A DNA stretch of 64,000 bases, taken from the NCBI GenBank assembly GCA_025056455.1, contig JANWVY010000007.1, forward strand, positions 1 to 64,000, read 5' to 3'. The position numbers and the translations under genes were made by a program. Of this stretch, positions 26,501-36,409 are shown one piece after another (position 1 is the first letter of the stretch; the number at the start of each line of letters is the position of its first letter). The DNA is from Bryobacteraceae bacterium (GTDB lineage: Bacteria > Acidobacteriota > Terriglobia > Bryobacterales > Bryobacteraceae). Below the pieces are notes generated by a model that ran no database searches, was not told the origin of the DNA, and was given only the letters and a program-made list of their open reading frames with translations.

Positions 26501-29500
26501 GGCACCTACACTTTCGGCATCCAAGTGCGTGACTCACTGAACGCCGTCGCGACGCAGAATTTCACGCTCACCGTCTCGCTTTCAGCGGCGCTCAGCATCG
26601 AACCGGCTTCGCTGCCTTCTGGATCCGTGGGCGTTACCTATACTGCCTCGGTTACGGCCAGCGGGGGAGCCGGTGGCTATGTCTTTACGCTGGTCACCGG
26701 GAGTGGCGCCTTGCCCCCAGGATTGATCCTCTCGCCAGGGGGTGTTCTTTCCGGAGTGCCTACCGCAGCGGGGACCTTCACCTTCACCGTCCGCGTCACC
26801 GATTCGCAAAACAATACAACCCAGCGAACTTACACCGTTGTCATTACGACGGGCATGACAATTACGAATCCTGAGGTGCTGCCAGCTGCAACGCTCAATG
26901 CTCCTTACTCGTTGAACTTCACGGTTTCGGGAGGAACTGCTCCCTATGGTTGGTTTATTGTGGCCGGACTTCCACCCACAGGATTGTCGCTAAACCCGTC
27001 GACAGGTCAGCTGACCGGTACCCCGGTCTTACAGGGTGTCTTTCAGTTCACCGTACGAGTGCAGGATTCTCTGAGTATCTCGGCGCAAAAACAGTTCAGC
27101 TTGACTGTCAACGCAAGCGGCCTGACTATTACGAATCCGGATCCTCTGCCGAATGCAGCTTTAAACCAAGCCTATAATCTGGCCTTGACCGCGGTGGGGG
27201 GCAGCACGCCCTATTCCTGGTCCATCGTTCAAGGCTCACTGCCTGCTGGGCTTCAGTTGAATGCAAGCAATGGGGTGATTTCTGGTACACCGACCGGAGC
27301 GGGGGCATTTACCTTCACCGTTCGGGTGCAGGATGCCACTGGGCTTTCGGCGCAGCGGCAATTCACGATCGTCGTTACAGCGGGCACGGGAGGCACGGGT
27401 AGCGGCAGTGGGACCTTAACTATTAACAACCCAGCAACGCTCCCCGCAGGTACTGTGAATGTACCCTACAGCGTGCAGCTGACAGCGAGCGGGGGACAGC
27501 CGCCCTACAGCTGGGAAATTCGTCAGGGTAGCTTTCCCGAGGGTCTAGGCTTTCTTACCACGAACGCTACGCTTTCGGGTACACCGACACGACCCGGCAC
27601 CTCCATCTTTAGCATCCGCGTAAGGGATAGTTTGGGGGCTTCCTTTGAACGGCAGTTCACACTTACGATCTTGGGCGGCGGTGCTAACCCTCTGACCATT
27701 ACCACGGTCTCCTTGCCGAATGGCGCCGTAGGGGTGTTTTACACTCAGCTTCTTCAAGCAACCGGTGGAACGGGAGAGGGCTACCGCTGGTCCTCCGAGG
27801 GTACATTACCTCCGGGTTTAGGTGTGCTGGAGGCCGGCCGCCTCTTCGGCACGCCGACCGGAAACGGCACGTTCAACTTCATCTTGCGTGTCACGGATAG
27901 CGGGGGCAATGTGGCGACCCGGCCAATTTCCTTGACCATTGGAAGCGCTGGATTATCCATCACCACGCAAGCCCTGCCGGCTGGCTCTCTTGGCGTACTC
28001 TACAATGCCACCTTTCAGGCAACAGGGGGCAGCGGTTCCCTGGTGTGGTCCGTGCTGGCAGGTCAATTGCCGCCCGGCATGACGCTGTCAAGCGCGACAG
28101 GCGTTCTGACAGGAATCCCTACCGTTGCCGGCAGCTTTGCGTTCACGCTACAGGTTGTAGACTCTGGCGGCGGGCGGGCAACGCGAGAATTTGTGCTGAC
28201 AATCAACTCGGGTCTCGCGGTTACAACCACGGCCCTGCCAGGTGGTTCGGTTGGTCAACCTTATTCCGCAACTCTTGCTGCGACCGGCGGCTCCGGCTCT
28301 GGTTACGTGTGGAGTGTCATTGCAGGCGCCCTCCCGCCAGGCCTCACCTTGTCGGCCAGTGGGGTAATCTCCGGAACTCCGACCACGAACGGAATCTCGA
28401 ATTTTACGGTGCAGGTGACAGATTCCAGCCTGCAAACGGCCTCACGGCCGCTGTCTATCACCATCGGAGCTACGCTGACCATCGTCACTCAAACCTTGCC
28501 CAACGGTCAGGTTGGCGTTGCCTACAACCAGATGGTGGCGGCGGCCGGCGCGATTGGATCCCTACAGTGGAGTGTGGTGGGATCGCTTCCGCCCGGGCTC
28601 ACCCTTAACCCGGCCACGGGGGTCCTTGCAGGCACGCCGACTCAGAACGGAAGTTTTAACTTCACGCTTCGCGTTCAGGATTCCTCGGCAGCCTCCGCGC
28701 AGCGTGCCTTTACGATCGTGATCGGGGATTCCTTTACGATCACCACACCCACCGCACTTCCCAATGCGACCGAGGGAGTGTCTTACTCACAAGTGCTCTC
28801 AGCGAGTGGGGGGCAGGCTCCTTACACTTGGTCGCTTTTGGTGGGAGTATTGCCTCCGGGATTGTCTCTGACTCCGACAACCGGTTTGATTTCTGGCAGC
28901 CCCACGACTGTTGGCAGTTTCAGCTTTATCGTTCAGGTTACCGACGCCACGCAGCAAACCGCCACGAAGGCTTTCACGATTACCATCGGCGGACGCTTAT
29001 CCATCTTGACCCCGGCTCAACTGCCTCCTGGCAGTGTCCGCACGCCCTATCGCGAGACGCTGACCGCTAGTGGCGGCATTGCTCCGTTCAGTTGGACGTT
29101 GCTGAACGGAGCGCTACCGCTCGGTGTCACCTTGACCACCGGGGGCGAAATCACGGGTACGCCCACTAGCGCTGGATTATTCACATTTACGGTTCAAGTG
29201 ACTGATGGAACCAACACGACGGCCAGCCGCACCTTCACGCTGAATGTGACGCTTGCCCTCAGCATTACGACGGCCTCGCCGCTCGCTCCTGCGACCGCGG
29301 GCAGTGCCTATGTACAAACTATTGCGGCGACTGGTGGCTTTGCGCCTTACACCTTCTCCCTGGTGGCAGGCGCTTTGCCGACGGGCTTAACCCTGAACGC
29401 GCAAGGTATTCTTGCTGGGACGCCGACCGCCGCAGGCGCCTTTAACTTTACGGTGCAAGTGACGGATGCCAACCGCGGGACAGCGACGGCGAACCTCTCG

Positions 29501-30214
29501 CTCACCGTACGCTTGCCGAATCTGCCAAGCGTTTTGATTACAGGCCTAGGGGAAACGGTGGAAGCAGCGCAGCAACCCCGGCTTGCGGTGAACCTTGGCG
29601 CTCCTTTCCCGGTGCCCCTGACCGGCGTGCTGACACTCACCTTTACCTCGGATGCCGCCGTTCCGTCCGACGACCCCGCTGTGGTCTTCAGCAACGGCCG
29701 ACGCACTGTGGATTTCACAATCCCTGCCAACAGCACTGCTGCGCAGCTACCGGCCGGATTCGCCATGCAGACCGGAACCGTGGCCGGAACGATCCGCCTC
29801 GCAGTGACGAGTTTGCGATCCGGCGAACAAATCCTAACGCCAGATCCTGCGATCGCGGTGACGGCGCGTGTGGCCCGGTCGTCACCCGTTATGCGGCAAG
29901 TTGTGGCCCGCCGCTCGGGCTCGACCCTCGAGGTCCAGGTCACGGGCTGGGCTACTTCTCGCGAGATCACCCAGGCCCTGTTCCGTTTTACGCCGGCGCC
30001 TGGGACCGCGCTGCAAACTACGGAGCTGACCGTGGCCTTAACGGAAGCCGCCCGGGCGTGGTATCAGAGCGAGCAGTCGCGTGCCTTTGGGAGCCAGTTT
30101 ACGCTCCTTCAACAGTTCAACGTGCAGGGCGACGCCGCGGCTATTGGCGCAGTGACGGTTACTCTCACCAACTCCCAAGGAAGCTCTCCAGCGGTTACGG
30201 CAAGTCTTCAGTAG
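23579..30214 (+). CDS. Giant secreted protein with 22 He_PIG-type Ig repeats
   Basis: This 2211-residue protein has a signal peptide (WLWVAMAAPAFAQ). I count 22 tandem repeats of about 90-97 residues, each starting like LTITTxxLPxGxVGxxYNxxL, continuing GGxxPYxWS and LPxGLxLxxxxGxISGTPT, and ending FTVxVxDxxxxxATRxFxLxV. This is the putative Ig (He_PIG) pattern of surface adhesins. A different domain of about 240 residues forms the C-terminus (from LPSVLITGLGETVE). I see only two cysteines, both in repeat 1. No sorting or transmembrane anchor is visible. A surface adhesin or matrix role is inferred. Confidence 0.88.
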   Translation: MLASIRFLPWLWVAMAAPAFAQFQITTNSPLPAAMVGAVYNQNLVTTGGTGNLTSCQLISGALPNGITLGVSGTSCTLSGTPTATTGSPFSFQVRALDSATPTPNQTPARTFSLTVLAQLAITTAALPAAVSGAAYNFTPAATGGAPPYSWSATGLSGSGISINPSTGQLSGTATAPATYNVSLTVADSTTPPFTVTRTYTLRVSNLTISSSNLANGTLGNFYNQSLSATGGSPPYTWSLASGSNPLPPGLALSSSGVISGTPTATGVFNFTVRVVDSANDETTRALTITVFSSALTITTASPLPQAVVNTAYNATLTASGGSGSGYNWSVTGGTLPAGLSLSAAGVLSGVPTTGGAFSFTVTVQDSANNSSQRTFNLFVATSALTINTASPLPSGTVGATYSHALQALGGSGSGYVFTITSGVLPAGLALSVNGVVAGTPTAAGTAEFTVQVVDNAGGRATKSFLLTVNAPNLQITTTSLPVALVNASYSATLTATGGQSPYVWSIVTGLLPAGISLDFSTGVISGTPTQLGTFNIRFRVQDSSGLTATADLGLQVVGFSIITSVLPPGNVGQPYSARLQTIGGTPPITFLNVGSSLPQGLTLNGATGEITGTPTIPGTYNLAFQARDAANATTPARALTLSITSNLTIITSSPLPNATLGVSYNQTLTASGGTGPYTWAVTSGALPVGLTLNGGTGRISGVPELPAQTFNFVVQVTDTLNATAERPFSITVSSGLAITTNTLPNPSPGVFYQQTLQATGGSPPYVWSLLPGGGTLPAGISLGSNGQLSGTTTQQGTFNFTVVVTDATGSTATQQYTWQIGSPLTISPASLPDATVGVAYNVLLTATGGSGAGYVWSLSSGALPNGLTLNPTTGLLAGTPSGPATISVFTVRVVDSAGNSATRQFSLRIGATNQLSIVTTSLPNGVVGVPYPTTALQASGGSGAGYTWSVLGALPPGLNLTPSGVLAGTPTVVGTYTFGIQVRDSLNAVATQNFTLTVSLSAALSIEPASLPSGSVGVTYTASVTASGGAGGYVFTLVTGSGALPPGLILSPGGVLSGVPTAAGTFTFTVRVTDSQNNTTQRTYTVVITTGMTITNPEVLPAATLNAPYSLNFTVSGGTAPYGWFIVAGLPPTGLSLNPSTGQLTGTPVLQGVFQFTVRVQDSLSISAQKQFSLTVNASGLTITNPDPLPNAALNQAYNLALTAVGGSTPYSWSIVQGSLPAGLQLNASNGVISGTPTGAGAFTFTVRVQDATGLSAQRQFTIVVTAGTGGTGSGSGTLTINNPATLPAGTVNVPYSVQLTASGGQPPYSWEIRQGSFPEGLGFLTTNATLSGTPTRPGTSIFSIRVRDSLGASFERQFTLTILGGGANPLTITTVSLPNGAVGVFYTQLLQATGGTGEGYRWSSEGTLPPGLGVLEAGRLFGTPTGNGTFNFILRVTDSGGNVATRPISLTIGSAGLSITTQALPAGSLGVLYNATFQATGGSGSLVWSVLAGQLPPGMTLSSATGVLTGIPTVAGSFAFTLQVVDSGGGRATREFVLTINSGLAVTTTALPGGSVGQPYSATLAATGGSGSGYVWSVIAGALPPGLTLSASGVISGTPTTNGISNFTVQVTDSSLQTASRPLSITIGATLTIVTQTLPNGQVGVAYNQMVAAAGAIGSLQWSVVGSLPPGLTLNPATGVLAGTPTQNGSFNFTLRVQDSSAASAQRAFTIVIGDSFTITTPTALPNATEGVSYSQVLSASGGQAPYTWSLLVGVLPPGLSLTPTTGLISGSPTTVGSFSFIVQVTDATQQTATKAFTITIGGRLSILTPAQLPPGSVRTPYRETLTASGGIAPFSWTLLNGALPLGVTLTTGGEITGTPTSAGLFTFTVQVTDGTNTTASRTFTLNVTLALSITTASPLAPATAGSAYVQTIAATGGFAPYTFSLVAGALPTGLTLNAQGILAGTPTAAGAFNFTVQVTDANRGTATANLSLTVRLPNLPSVLITGLGETVEAAQQPRLAVNLGAPFPVPLTGVLTLTFTSDAAVPSDDPAVVFSNGRRTVDFTIPANSTAAQLPAGFAMQTGTVAGTIRLAVTSLRSGEQILTPDPAIAVTARVARSSPVMRQVVARRSGSTLEVQVTGWATSREITQALFRFTPAPGTALQTTELTVALTEAARAWYQSEQSRAFGSQFTLLQQFNVQGDAAAIGAVTVTLTNSQGSSPAVTASLQ

Positions 30215-30255
30215 CTGTGCAGAGGCGCAAGCGCGGAGCGATCAAACCCTAGAAG

Positions 30256-31395
30256 TTATTTCCGGTGATCGGGAGTAGGGGAAATTTGCACCAGGGCCTG
30301 CGGACGAGACTTCTCGACGGCCGGCTTTGGCGGCGATAGCCAGCGGCCCGGTAGCTTGGAGTAGTACACCAGGCGTTCGACAACGGGTAGCATTTTTCGT
30401 ACTGTTTCCCCGTGGAACAGGAGACTGCCCGCTACGAGGAGCGGATGCGGAATGGTGGTGCAGCAACGCGAGCACATGTCAATCTCAGCGACCCGCCCCT
30501 GGGCGTGAAGCTGACGCAGTTGTTGCATCAAGCTGGAGTTGAAAATCGACGCCAGGCTCTGGCGCGCGAGGTTGCCCACTGGCTCCCCTCCTAGCATGTA
30601 GCTCTGGCAGCAGGGATAAACGTCGCCGTTGTGTTTGACGTACATCGGGCCGCGCCATAAATAATGACAGGGATGTTTGAAAGCGGATGGCTCGTGCCCT
30701 GCCTCCGGACGCATCAAATTCGTTTCATCCTCTTTAATCCGCACTTGGTCAACGCCCGGCACACGGCTCCAGAATCTTCGAAACTCCTCCACCTCGTGGC
30801 TGTTGCGCTCCATGCGCACCATCTGCACCACGATGTGGACCGGAGCGCGCCGTTCGTGCTTCATGCGCGCAAAGCGCACGAAATTTTCGCGCACCTTGTC
30901 AAACCGCGCGCCTTTTCGGTAATACTCGTAGCTATCTTTGCTAGCGCCATCAAAGCTCAAAGTGACATGCTTGAGCGGCGTGTTGAACAGCCGCTCCGCC
31001 ATCTTCTGGTCGAGCAAGGTGCCGTTGGTGGAAAGCAGGGTCGAGATGTTGTGCCGGTGGCAATATTCAATCCGGTCAAAAATTTTCGGATCGAGAAAAG
31101 GCTCGCCGAGGCCAATCAACATCATATGCTCGGCGCTTTGTCCCGCCTGCTGGATGAGCCGCGTAAAAATCTCATCGGTCATGTCCTCTTTGGGCTGGGG
31201 GTGTGTCTCGCGCGGACACATCGGGCAGTAGAGATTGCACTTGGCGGTGGTCTCAACGATATACTCAACGGGGAGCGCTGGCACACGGGTCCGGCGTGTG
31301 AGGTAAGCCCAGAGCAATTTCGCCCGGTTCCAAGCTCGCATTCGAAAGGTCCGAGCTTTTATTGTAGCTTCCAGATGGCTGCTGGCATCCTTCAT
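30256..31395 (-). CDS. Radical SAM protein with SPASM-like C-terminus
   Basis: This protein of about 379 residues has the radical SAM cluster motif CNLYCPMC and downstream family blocks (LIGLGEPFLDPKIFDRIEYC, STNGTLLDQKMAERLF). A C-terminal SPASM-like region has several cysteines (DVYPCCQSY, then DMCSRCCTT) that could bind extra Fe-S clusters. Such proteins often mature peptides or act on unusual substrates; none is evident nearby. The start at 31395 is 8 bases from the divergent photolyase start; ATG 31341 and GTG 31440 are alternatives. Confidence 0.85.
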   Translation of the reverse strand: MKDASSHLEATIKARTFRMRAWNRAKLLWAYLTRRTRVPALPVEYIVETTAKCNLYCPMCPRETHPQPKEDMTDEIFTRLIQQAGQSAEHMMLIGLGEPFLDPKIFDRIEYCHRHNISTLLSTNGTLLDQKMAERLFNTPLKHVTLSFDGASKDSYEYYRKGARFDKVRENFVRFARMKHERRAPVHIVVQMVRMERNSHEVEEFRRFWSRVPGVDQVRIKEDETNLMRPEAGHEPSAFKHPCHYLWRGPMYVKHNGDVYPCCQSYMLGGEPVGNLARQSLASIFNSSLMQQLRQLHAQGRVAEIDMCSRCCTTIPHPLLVAGSLLFHGETVRKMLPVVERLVYYSKLPGRWLSPPKPAVEKSRPQALVQISPTPDHRK

Positions 31396-31403
31396 GTGTC
31401 GTG

Positions 31404-32804
31404 ATGGAACGAGTGCGCTATTTGAACGACCGGGCCCCACGATCGAAGGCCCGGTACGTTCTTTACTGGTCGCAGATGAACCGGCGCGTCGACTGCAACC
31501 ATGCTCTGAGCTACGCAGCGGAAGTGGCGAATCGTTGTAAATTACCCCTGCTCGTCTACGAGGCGATTACTTGTTCTTACCCCTATGCCAACGACCGCTT
31601 GCACACCTTCATGTTGGAAGCAGTGCCAGAAACGGAACGTCGATTGAAAGCCAAGGGCATTGGTTACGTGTTTTATTTGCGGCGCCGCCATCAAGATGCC
31701 AACAACCAGCTCTACTGTTTGGCTCAGCGGGCTGCAGCCGTGATCACTGATGACTATCCAACTTTTATTGCCCGGCGTCACAACCAGAGCGTGCCCAGCA
31801 AGCTCGACATTCCCTACTGTGTCGTCGACTCGAGCTGCATTGTGCCGATGTCGCTGCTCGACAAGAGGGAATACGCTGCCTACACCATCCGCCCAAAAAT
31901 TCACCGGCTTCTTCCTCAATACCTCAAGCCTGCGCCCGAGGTCCGGGTCGACCGCCCCTGGGAGGACAAACTCCCCGAGTTTCACACCACCGTAACCGAA
32001 GACAACATCGCTCAACTGGTAGCCTCGTGTGAGATCGACCACAGCGTCAAGCCCTCGATATCGTTTCGGGGAGGACGTCTCATGGCCGAAAAACATCTGC
32101 AATATTTCGTAGAGAACAAGCTTCGGCGCTATGCCAAGGAGCGAAATGAGCCCTCAGCTCATGCCACCAGTGATCTAAGTCCTTACCTTCACTTTGGGCA
32201 AATTCATGCGCTTGAGGTTGCGCTGGCCGTACGCGAGTGGGCCATACGCCACCACTTGATTGCCGACGAGTTTCTCGAGGAGTTGATTGTACGCCGGGAG
32301 TTGGCCTTCAACTTTGCTCGCCATGTAGAGAATCCGGAAAGCTTTGATGCGCTCCCGGATTGGGCCCGAACCACCATCGAGAAGCATGATCACGATCGCC
32401 GCAATTACGTTTACACGCGAGAGCAGTTCGAGCGGGCCGAAACACATGATCCTCTGTGGAACGCCACCCAGAAGGAAATGTTGCTACGGGGCAAGGTGCA
32501 CGGCTACTACCGGATGTACTGGGGCAAAAAGATCATCGAGTGGTCTCCTAGCCACGAAGAAGCGTTGCGAACCATGATTTATCTGCACGACCGCTACGCG
32601 CTTGATGGGCGTGACCCGAACACCTATACGAATATTCTCTGGTGTTTTGGTTTGCACGACCGGCCGTGGCCCGAACGGCCCGTCTTCGGGACGCTGCGCT
32701 ACATGAGCTACGACGGGATGCGCCGAAAAACGAACGTCGAAGCCTATCTACGCGAAATCGAACACCTCGCGACAACGGGTGAGGATCCTTTTCGCATACA
32801 ATGA
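31404..32804 (+). CDS. phr: Class II CPD photolyase
   Basis: This flavin enzyme uses light to split cyclobutane pyrimidine dimers in DNA. The 466-residue protein belongs to class II rather than the common class I: the N-terminus reads ARYVLYWSQMNRRVDCNHAL. The C-terminal FAD domain has DPLWNATQKEMLLRGKVHGY, then YRMYWGKKIIEWS, LDGRDPNTYTNI and ERPVFGTLRYMSYDGMRRK, all class II hallmarks. Length is normal. The ATG at 31404 is used; a GTG lies one codon before. The epimerase gene starts 28 bases downstream and may be cotranscribed. Confidence 0.93.
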   Translation: MERVRYLNDRAPRSKARYVLYWSQMNRRVDCNHALSYAAEVANRCKLPLLVYEAITCSYPYANDRLHTFMLEAVPETERRLKAKGIGYVFYLRRRHQDANNQLYCLAQRAAAVITDDYPTFIARRHNQSVPSKLDIPYCVVDSSCIVPMSLLDKREYAAYTIRPKIHRLLPQYLKPAPEVRVDRPWEDKLPEFHTTVTEDNIAQLVASCEIDHSVKPSISFRGGRLMAEKHLQYFVENKLRRYAKERNEPSAHATSDLSPYLHFGQIHALEVALAVREWAIRHHLIADEFLEELIVRRELAFNFARHVENPESFDALPDWARTTIEKHDHDRRNYVYTREQFERAETHDPLWNATQKEMLLRGKVHGYYRMYWGKKIIEWSPSHEEALRTMIYLHDRYALDGRDPNTYTNILWCFGLHDRPWPERPVFGTLRYMSYDGMRRKTNVEAYLREIEHLATTGEDPFRIQ

Positions 32805-32832
32805 AGGCGGCCGAACTTTGAGCAGAGACTGC

Positions 32833-33729
32833 ATGAAAATTGTACTTACCGGCGCCAGCGGCTTGATTGGAGGAAAGCTCCTTCAGCGGCTATTTTCCGA
32901 GCCGCATCAAGTCCATGTTCTGGGACGGAAAAAGCCCCAAAATTTCAGTCCGTGGGCTCGGTTTAGCGAATGGGACGCCATGTCGGGAAGGCCTCCCGTA
33001 GAGGCTCTCGACGGCGCCGACATGGTGGTTCACCTCGCTGGAGAACCCGTGGCGCAACGCTGGGATCCAGAGGTGAAACGCCGGATTCGCGAAAGCCGCT
33101 TGCGGGGCACGAGAGCAATTGTCGAAGCGATCCAGCAAGCGGCACGCAAGCCCAGGGTATTTGTTAGCGCTTCTGCCATTGGCTATTACGGCTCCCGCGG
33201 AGACGAGGTGCTAACCGAGGAGTCTGTGCCAGGAACGGGCTTTCTGCCGGAGGTGTGCGTCGCCTGGGAACAAGAAGCGGACCAAGCAACACCTTATGTG
33301 TCTCGAGTGGTCAAGCTCCGGATCGGCATCGTGCTCAGCAAGCAGGGCGGAGCGCTGCCACGGATGCTGCCCCCGTTTCAGATGGGGCTCGGCGGCAAGC
33401 TGGGTGACGGCCGTATGTGGATGTCGTGGATTCATGTCGACGATGTTGTGGAGCTCATCCAGTTTTGCCTCTTTCACGAGGACTTGTCTGGAGCCGTCAA
33501 CGCGACGAGCCCCGAGCCAGTGCGCAATGAGGAGTTCACCCGTGCACTGGCTCGCGTGCTGAAACGTCCCGCTTTATTCGCAGTTCCGCCCTTTGCCTTG
33601 CGAGCCATGTACGGTGAAATGGCTGGCGTGGTCCTCTCCAGCCAGAGGGTGCTCCCGCAGGCCGCCCAAAAAGCTGGCTTTAATTTCCGCCACGCCGAGC
33701 TTCACGCAGCGCTTCGTTCTTTGCTGTGA
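32833..33729 (+). CDS. TIGR01777 family NAD(P)-dependent epimerase
   Basis: This protein of about 298 residues begins MKIVLTGASGLIGGKLLQRL, a Rossmann GxxGxxG nucleotide site. Typical TIGR01777/YfcH blocks follow: ADMVVHLAGEPVAQRW, SASAIGYYGSRGDEVLTEES, MWMSWIHVDDVVELI and SPEPVRNEEFTRALARVL. The C-terminal DUF1731 region is present. The substrate of this family is not known. The start was set at the ATG at 32833, since the longer frame would run into the photolyase gene. Confidence 0.92.
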   Translation: MKIVLTGASGLIGGKLLQRLFSEPHQVHVLGRKKPQNFSPWARFSEWDAMSGRPPVEALDGADMVVHLAGEPVAQRWDPEVKRRIRESRLRGTRAIVEAIQQAARKPRVFVSASAIGYYGSRGDEVLTEESVPGTGFLPEVCVAWEQEADQATPYVSRVVKLRIGIVLSKQGGALPRMLPPFQMGLGGKLGDGRMWMSWIHVDDVVELIQFCLFHEDLSGAVNATSPEPVRNEEFTRALARVLKRPALFAVPPFALRAMYGEMAGVVLSSQRVLPQAAQKAGFNFRHAELHAALRSLL

Positions 33730-33792
33730 CTCGAGCCCGGAAGTTGTCAAGATTCTTAACATTTATTCATTCGTAGCTTGATGGCCCTAAGC

Positions 33793-33798
33793 TATACT
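33793..33798 (+). promoter_or_regulatory. Likely -10 box for the paralogous secreted pair
   Basis: TATACT lies 33 bases before the ATG at 33831 in an AT-rich stretch of the intergenic region, and GGAGGA (33815-33820) gives a good ribosome binding site. The -35 hexamer at the right spacing (TTCGTA) is weak. Confidence 0.4.
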
Positions 33799-33830
33799 CA
33801 AGGCGTCCACTGTCGGAGGATTCTCGGACC

Positions 33831-34301
33831 ATGCACTCAATCCGCAGGCCCACTTGGTTGATCACAATCGCCCTTCTAATTCCCGTGTGGGCATCGGCCA
33901 AACCCAATTTCAGCGGAGAGTGGGTCATGAACGCCGCCAAAAGCGATTTTGGTCCGCTCCCCGCCCCATCGCGAATGGTTCGCACGATCCAACACGATGA
34001 GCCAAACCTGCACATCAAGAATCAGCAGACAGGCGCGCAAGGCGAGATCACTACAGAGTTGAAATACACCACCGACGGCAAGGAATGGACCAACACAACG
34101 CGCGCTGGTGAAGTGCGAGGAACCTGCAAATGGGAGGGCGAGACTCTGGTCGTTGAATCTCGGCGCACGATTCAGTCTATCGAAATTGTACAGACCGACC
34201 GCTGGACGCTCGGCGAAAACGGAAAGACGATGAAGGTAGAATCTGTTCTAAAGACTCCGCAAGGGGAATTTAGTCTCAGAATCGCTTTTGATAAACAATA
34301 G
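33831..34301 (+). CDS. Small secreted protein, paralogue A
   Basis: This 156-residue protein has a signal peptide ending in WASA. The mature part begins KPNFSGEWVMNAAKSDFGPL and contains regularly spaced beta strands with a C-terminal GRWTL-like block (DRWTLGENGKTMKVES). The pattern suggests a small beta-barrel or lipocalin-like fold; I do not recognise a named family. It shares start, strand pattern and end with the next gene, so the pair arose by tandem duplication. The two are 26 bases apart and presumably one transcript. Function unknown. Confidence 0.78.
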   Translation: MHSIRRPTWLITIALLIPVWASAKPNFSGEWVMNAAKSDFGPLPAPSRMVRTIQHDEPNLHIKNQQTGAQGEITTELKYTTDGKEWTNTTRAGEVRGTCKWEGETLVVESRRTIQSIEIVQTDRWTLGENGKTMKVESVLKTPQGEFSLRIAFDKQ

Positions 34302-34327
34302 CCATTATTTTTGATACGGGGACACCT

Positions 34328-34807
34328 ATGATGACTCGACGACTTGCATCTGTAGCGATGGCCGGTGTGCTGGCCTTCGTGGTTGCGGCGTTGCCTGCTT
34401 CGGCAAAACCGAATTTCACCGGTGTGTGGAAGCTCGTGGCGGACAAAAGTGATTTCGGACCGCTACCAGTTCCTGAAAAACTGGAGCAAAAGATCGAACA
34501 CAATGATCCGGAAGTGAAGGTTGTGGCGACGCAGTCCACTCAAAGCGGAGAGATGACGGCCGAGCTCAATTACAACACCGAGGGCAAGGAGACCACCAAC
34601 CAGTTCCGGGGCCAGCCGATGAAGTGCGTTGCCAAGTGGGATGGTGACGCGTTGACGGTGGATTCGAAGATCGATTTTCAGGGCAACGAAATCACCCTGA
34701 ACGATCGCTGGACGCTGAGCGAAGACGGCCAAACGCTAATCCTGAATCGAAAAATCAACAGCCCGCAGGGCGAGATGGAAATGAAAATCGTTCTCGCCAA
34801 ACAGTAG
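34328..34807 (+). CDS. Small secreted protein, paralogue B
   Basis: This 159-residue protein has a signal peptide ending LPASA. The mature part (KPNFTGVWKLVADKSDFGPL) matches paralogue A closely at the start. Shared features are the SDFGPLP motif, the TELKY/AELNY strand, the DRWTL block and a C-terminal PQGE(F/M) strand. The middle has diverged: A has a cysteine at RGTCKWEG and B at MKCVAKWDG. No catalytic motif is visible. The tight spacing to paralogue A suggests coexpression from the promoter near 33793. Confidence 0.78.
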   Translation: MMTRRLASVAMAGVLAFVVAALPASAKPNFTGVWKLVADKSDFGPLPVPEKLEQKIEHNDPEVKVVATQSTQSGEMTAELNYNTEGKETTNQFRGQPMKCVAKWDGDALTVDSKIDFQGNEITLNDRWTLSEDGQTLILNRKINSPQGEMEMKIVLAKQ

Positions 34808-34844
34808 TCCGAATCCGCGCAGCGCACTCTCTTGCGACATTTAA

Positions 34845-36341
<1,497 letters not shown>

Positions 36342-36362
36342 CGCCCACTCCGGCCGGGCGGC

Positions 36363-36383
36363 GAAGCGGTTTCCTAGCGCTTC
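36363..36383 (+). terminator. Weak hairpin after thiC
   Basis: GAAGCG-GTTTCCTAG-CGCTTC forms a 6-base stem with a 9-base loop, 22 bases past the thiC stop. Only a short T-containing stretch follows, so this is at best a weak intrinsic terminator. Confidence 0.3.
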
Positions 36384-36409
36384 TGTTCAGTGATAGGCTG
36401 TGAGTCGCG

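Noticed and set aside
23579-30214. CRISPR-like or recent DNA repeats in the Ig gene
   Set aside because: Repeats are protein domains of about 90-97 residues with diverged DNA, not short identical repeats with spacers.
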